From positions 1 through 27,160 of the forward strand of contig CAJFOL010000055.1 in assembly GCA_904397185.1 (NCBI GenBank): DNA of 27,160 bases, written 5' to 3'. The notes beneath the pieces are model-generated. The model was not told the origin of the DNA and searched no databases. It saw only the letters and a program-made list of their open reading frames with translations. Positions 24,137 to 27,160 of the stretch are shown here, piece by piece; within the stretch, counting starts at the first letter, position 1; every line of letters starts with the position of its first letter. Both the position numbers and the translations under genes were made by a program. This DNA comes from an uncultured Clostridia bacterium. GTDB lineage: Bacteria; Bacillota; Clostridia; Christensenellales; UBA1242.

Positions 24137-24237
24137 AGGGCGAGAAAGTGGCTCGCTTTTCAGCGAGCCACGATCCTTGCACACTTGCAAGGGGCGAAGG
24201 GATTTTCATACATGAAAATCCCTTACTTTCTCGCCCT
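24137..24237 (+). repeat. Cloverleaf element, copy D
   Basis: A perfect 13-bp outer stem AGGGCGAGAAAGT (24137-24149) pairs with ACTTTCTCGCCCT (24225-24237). Three arms lie inside: GGCTCGCT/AGCGAGCC with loop TTTC (24150-24169), an 11-bp arm with one A/G mismatch around CCTTGCA/TGCAAGG with loop CACT (24171-24196), and AAGGGATTTTCA/TGAAAATCCCTT with loop TACA (24197-24224). One base (24170) is unpaired. It fills most of the 151-base gap between lepA and hemW. Confidence 0.87.
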
Positions 24238-24265
24238 GTAAAAACCAAATCAAATCTTTCATTCC

Positions 24266-26074
24266 TTACTTATCTTCATCATCAAGTTTTAAGATGGACA
24301 TAAAAGCCTCAGATGGTATTTCAACACTGCCAATCTTTCTCATTCGTTTTTTGCCTTCCTTTTGTTTCTCGAGGAGTTTACGTTTTCTAGTTATATCTCC
24401 GCCATAACATTTTGCAAGCACGTCTTTTCTCATTGCAGACACAGTTTCTCTTGCTATTATTTTACTGCCAATAGCCGCTTGGATAGGCACTTCGAACAGT
24501 TGTCTTGGTATAATTTTTTTAAGTTTCTCTGTCAATGCTCGTCCTCTTGAATAGGCTTTATCTCTATGCACGATTATAGATAGAGCATCACACTTCTCAC
24601 CATTCAATAAAATATCAACTCTTACAAGGTCACTCTTTTCAAACCCTGCCATTTCATAGTCCAAACTTGCATACCCTTTTGTTCGTGATTTTAAACTGTC
24701 AAAGAAGTCATAAATTATCTCGCCAAGGGGAAGAACGTAATTTACTCTCACTCTGTTTTCATCTAGGTAGGTCAAATCTTTATAAACTCCACGTTTTTCT
24801 TGGCAAAGTTCCATAATCGGTCCAACATAGGTAGGCGGTGCGAATACGCTTGCCTTGACCACAGGCTCTTCGATGTATGCTATCTCTGTTGGCGAGGGAA
24901 GTGAGGACGGGTTTGATATTTCAAGCACTTCGCCGTTTGTTTTATGGACATGATAATACACACTTGGTGCGGTCGTTATAATATCAAAGTTAAACTCTCG
25001 CTCCAGCCTTTCGGTTATAATCTCAAGGTGAAGTAGTCCCAAAAAGCCACATCTAAAACCATAGCCGAGAGCCTGTGACACTTCTGGCTGAAATTCAAGC
25101 GAGGCATCATTCAACTTTAATTTTTCAAGAGCATCTTTAAGTTCGTTATACTTTGCCCCATCGACTGGGAATATTCCGCAAAAAACGACAGGCTGAACCT
25201 TCTTGTAACCTGGAAGTGGGCTGTCAATCGGGTCATCAAAACTTGTGATAGTGTCGCCGACTTCAATATCACTCAAGTTCTTTATTGAGCCAGCAAGATA
25301 TCCAACGTCTCCCGCCAAAAGCATATCAATAGGTTTTGCATATGGCACAAAAATGCCGACCTCTGTCACATCAAAGACCTTGCCAGTATGCATCATCTTT
25401 ATTTTATCGCCCACTTTGACCTTGCCATCAAAGACACGAATAAGGCAAATTGCCCCTTTAAAATTATCATAGTAACTGTCAAAAATTAGGCATTTGAGTT
25501 TGCCATTTTCATCACCCTTTGGAGCAGGAAACTCTTTGACAATCATCTCAAGCACCTGGTCAATATTTGTTCCATCCTTTGCCGAAATACAAGGAGCATG
25601 CATGGCAGGAAGCCCAACAACGTCTTCAATTTCCTTCTTCACTTCTTCTGGTCTAGCAGATGGAAGGTCAATCTTGTTGATAACAGGAAGTATCTCCAAA
25701 TTGTTATCAATGGCTAGGTAGGCATTTGCAAGTGTTTGAGCCTCGACACCTTGAGAGGCATCGACTATCAAAATCGCCCCCTCACAAGCGGCAAGTGACC
25801 GCGAAACCTCATAGGTGAAGTCTACGTGTCCTGGTGTGTCAATAAGGTTTAATTCATAGGTCTCACCTTGATACTCGTATAACATTCGAGTGGGAGTCAA
25901 CTTGATTGTAATACCCTTCTCCCTTTCAAGTTCCATACTATCAAGCAGTTGGTCCTGCATATCTCTTTTAGCAAGTGTTCCTGTCTTCTCAATAAGTCTA
26001 TCTGCAAGTGTCGATTTGCCATGGTCAATATGTGCAACTATACAAAAATTTCTAATCTTCTTAATTCGTTCCAT
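24266..26074 (-). CDS. lepA: LepA: elongation factor 4
   Basis: A 602-residue translational GTPase. G1 AHIDHGKS (14-21), G3 DTPGHVDF and G4 NKID are intact. The LepA-specific C-terminal region ends with ARETVSAMRKDVLAKCYGGDITRKRKLLEKQKEGKKRM. It acts on ribosomes, in initiation or back-translocation and assembly. No Shine-Dalgarno is seen: a TATAAT box ends 6 bases before the ATG, which suggests a leaderless mRNA. It is followed by hemW on the same strand. Confidence 0.96.
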   Translation of the reverse strand: MERIKKIRNFCIVAHIDHGKSTLADRLIEKTGTLAKRDMQDQLLDSMELEREKGITIKLTPTRMLYEYQGETYELNLIDTPGHVDFTYEVSRSLAACEGAILIVDASQGVEAQTLANAYLAIDNNLEILPVINKIDLPSARPEEVKKEIEDVVGLPAMHAPCISAKDGTNIDQVLEMIVKEFPAPKGDENGKLKCLIFDSYYDNFKGAICLIRVFDGKVKVGDKIKMMHTGKVFDVTEVGIFVPYAKPIDMLLAGDVGYLAGSIKNLSDIEVGDTITSFDDPIDSPLPGYKKVQPVVFCGIFPVDGAKYNELKDALEKLKLNDASLEFQPEVSQALGYGFRCGFLGLLHLEIITERLEREFNFDIITTAPSVYYHVHKTNGEVLEISNPSSLPSPTEIAYIEEPVVKASVFAPPTYVGPIMELCQEKRGVYKDLTYLDENRVRVNYVLPLGEIIYDFFDSLKSRTKGYASLDYEMAGFEKSDLVRVDILLNGEKCDALSIIVHRDKAYSRGRALTEKLKKIIPRQLFEVPIQAAIGSKIIARETVSAMRKDVLAKCYGGDITRKRKLLEKQKEGKKRMRKIGSVEIPSEAFMSILKLDDEDK

Positions 26075-26080
26075 TTTTAA

Positions 26081-26109
26081 ATTATAATAAAAATTGTCAA
26101 ATAAATCAA
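26081..26109 (-). promoter_or_regulatory. lepA promoter giving a leaderless transcript
   Basis: Minus-strand -35 TTGATT (26109-26104), a 17-base spacer and -10 TATAAT (26086-26081). The expected start is 7 bases on, at about 26074, which is the A of the lepA ATG. Confidence 0.65.
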
Positions 26110-26158
26110 TAATTTGATGATTTTTACTTCAAAATTTTATAGTCAATATAATTTTTGT

Positions 26159-26187
26159 TTGATTTTTTGATTTAGTTATGTTATAAT
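26159..26187 (+). promoter_or_regulatory. Promoter of the glycerophosphodiester phosphodiesterase gene
   Basis: Plus-strand TTGATT (26159-26164), a 17-base spacer and TATAAT (26182-26187), leaving a leader of about 105 bases. It is divergent from the lepA promoter. Confidence 0.65.
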
Positions 26188-26298
26188 AATTGAAAATAAA
26201 TATACTTTTCTTAAAAAAAATGTTGAAATTTGTCGTAAATTGTATGATAAATGCATATTTTATCTAAAAAATGAACATTTTATTGTAAGGTGGTGAAA

Positions 26299-27027
26299 AT
26301 GGATATTTTTAATTCTTGGCTTGTTGAAACTCCTATTGCTCATCGTGGGCTTCATGATAAGGATCACCCTGAAAACTCTCTTTCGGCTTTCGGTAAGGCT
26401 ATAGATGAAGGTTATCCTATTGAACTTGACGTCCAAATGATTGCTGACGGAACAATTGTCGTTTTCCACGATGAAAGTCTGTCAAGGCTCACTGATAATG
26501 ACGGCTATATCAAGTTTTTAAATAAATCTGACCTTGACATCCTTTTCTTAAAAGATAGCAAAGAAAAAATACCAACACTTGAAGAGGTGCTTGAATTTGT
26601 TGACGGCAAAGTACCACTGCTTATTGAAATAAAAAATCAAGGCAAAGTCGGCGAACTTGAAAAAAAGGTGATTGACCTTCTTAAAAACTACAAGGGAGAA
26701 TTTGCCGTACAGTCATTCAATCCGTACGTCCTTGAGTATTTTTCGAAGCATGCTCCAGAAATTAAGCGAGGGCAACTTGCAGGCTTTTTTAAAGGCGAAA
26801 AACTTGCATATTTCAAAAAATTTGCACTTAAAAGAATGCTTTTAAACAAAAAAATATCCAAGCCGGACTTTATAAGTTATGAGGCAAAACGGGTACCAAA
26901 TAGATTTATAAGAAAATATAAAAAATTACCGCTCCTCGTTTGGACGGTAACCAGCCAAAGTGAATACCTAAAAGTTGTCAAATATTGCGACAACGTCATC
27001 TTTGAAGGCTTTGAGCCGAAAATCTAA
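26299..27027 (+). CDS. Glycerophosphodiester phosphodiesterase (GDPD family)
   Basis: Hydrolyses glycerophosphodiesters, for example deacylated phospholipids, to glycerol-3-phosphate and an alcohol. The TIM-barrel active site is visible at the N-terminus: AHRG with His15, PENSLSAF, IELDVQ with Glu42 and Asp44, and FHDE with His57. It has no signal peptide, so it is probably cytoplasmic. The 242-residue length is normal. The frame could begin with GTG at 26290, but that GTG lies inside the AAGGTGG ribosome site, so ATG 26299 is preferred. A hairpin follows the stop directly. Confidence 0.93.
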   Translation: MDIFNSWLVETPIAHRGLHDKDHPENSLSAFGKAIDEGYPIELDVQMIADGTIVVFHDESLSRLTDNDGYIKFLNKSDLDILFLKDSKEKIPTLEEVLEFVDGKVPLLIEIKNQGKVGELEKKVIDLLKNYKGEFAVQSFNPYVLEYFSKHAPEIKRGQLAGFFKGEKLAYFKKFALKRMLLNKKISKPDFISYEAKRVPNRFIRKYKKLPLLVWTVTSQSEYLKVVKYCDNVIFEGFEPKI

Positions 27028-27042
27028 CCAAACTTAGTTTGG
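27028..27042. other. Small hairpin directly after the phosphodiesterase stop
   Basis: Perfect 6-bp inverted repeat CCAAAC/GTTTGG with loop TTA. No T run follows, so it is not a clear terminator. Confidence 0.5.
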
Positions 27043-27049
27043 ATCACTG

Positions 27050-27160
27050 TCCGCTCGGGTGTTTTATAGGTTTTTACATTACCTCCGCTCTAACAAACAT
27101 GATGCTAGGCGACTATCCGATTGAGTGATTTTAGGCATAAACTTTGTCTCCGCTCTAACA
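27050..27160. repeat. Direct repeat CTCCGCTCTAACA and weak 33-base periodicity at the window edge
   Basis: The 13-base word occurs at 27083-27095 and 27148-27160, 65 bases apart. TCCG recurs at 27050, 27084, 27116 and 27149 (spacing 34, 32, 33), with TAGG between each pair. The base composition is richer in GC than the other intergenic regions. It continues off the window, so its nature is unresolved. Confidence 0.55.

Noticed and set aside
26290..26298. GTG start for the phosphodiesterase
   Set aside because: The GTG lies within the AAGGTGG ribosome site of ATG 26299.
27083..27160. Integron attC site suggested by CTCTAACAAAC and TAGGC words
   Set aside because: No inverted core-site pair (GTTRRRY against RYYYAAC) and no internal symmetry were found, and no integrase gene is seen.
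27050..27160. CRISPR array suggested by about 33-base spacing
   Set aside because: The identical part is only 13 bases, it is exact in just two places, spacer and repeat boundaries are inconsistent, and no cas genes are present.

Overview
The window looks like a chromosomal segment of a low-GC, Gram-positive-type (Firmicutes, probably clostridial) bacterium. Supporting signs are strong AGGAGG-type ribosome sites, consensus sigma-A promoters, a PdaB-like polysaccharide deacetylase typical of spore-formers, and the conserved ylxM-ffh-rpsP-khpA-rimM-trmD ribosome/SRP cluster. The species cannot be named from this sequence. Most genes lie on the minus strand. Four predicted genes are on the plus strand: an XRE regulator, murG, a Q/N-rich protein and a glycerophosphodiester phosphodiesterase.

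Layout from left to right. 1-1853: an ABC exporter cut by the window edge. 2275-3737: a PdaB-like deacetylase followed by a two-OB-fold SSB-like protein. 3969-5825: a Nudix/winged-helix regulator of the NrtR type and, downstream, a P-loop kinase fused to a CYTH domain. Both carry the same palindromic operator inside their promoters. 5914-7099: a very acidic zinc-ribbon protein divergent from an XRE regulator. 7251-11794: a parE-parC-like type IIA topoisomerase operon. 12093-13139: murG. 13381-15292: an S8 peptidase coupled to an 87-residue protein, divergent from a Q/N-rich protein. 15418-17184: an ABC-like ATPase with eroded motifs, a lipoprotein and YraN. 17243-21750: rbgA and the trmD-rimM-khpA-rpsP-ffh-ylxM cluster, with rplS missing from its usual place between trmD and rbgA. 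21932-22834: a membrane-anchored InlB/LRR-like protein. 22978-26074: lepA and hemW. 26299-27027: the phosphodiesterase. The last 130 bases hold a short direct repeat of unknown nature.

The most striking signal is not a gene. Four intergenic elements (2090-2170, 13149-13265, 18252-18349, 24137-24237) each fold on paper into the same four-way cloverleaf: one outer stem whose junction end reads about GCGAGAAAGT/ACTTTCTCGC, enclosing exactly three back-to-back hairpins with short loops and almost no unpaired bases. Arm sequences differ between copies while pairing is kept, and some differences are compensatory. All four have the same polarity along the plus strand whatever the direction of the neighbouring genes. 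I do not recognise this family. It behaves like a dispersed structured repeat, either a MITE/REP-like mobile element or a structured RNA/ssDNA element.

A second coherent system is the predicted NrtR regulon: an autoregulated Nudix-type sensor with a defective Nudix box, controlling a kinase-CYTH fusion through matching ATGTGTA-N5-TACACAT operators.
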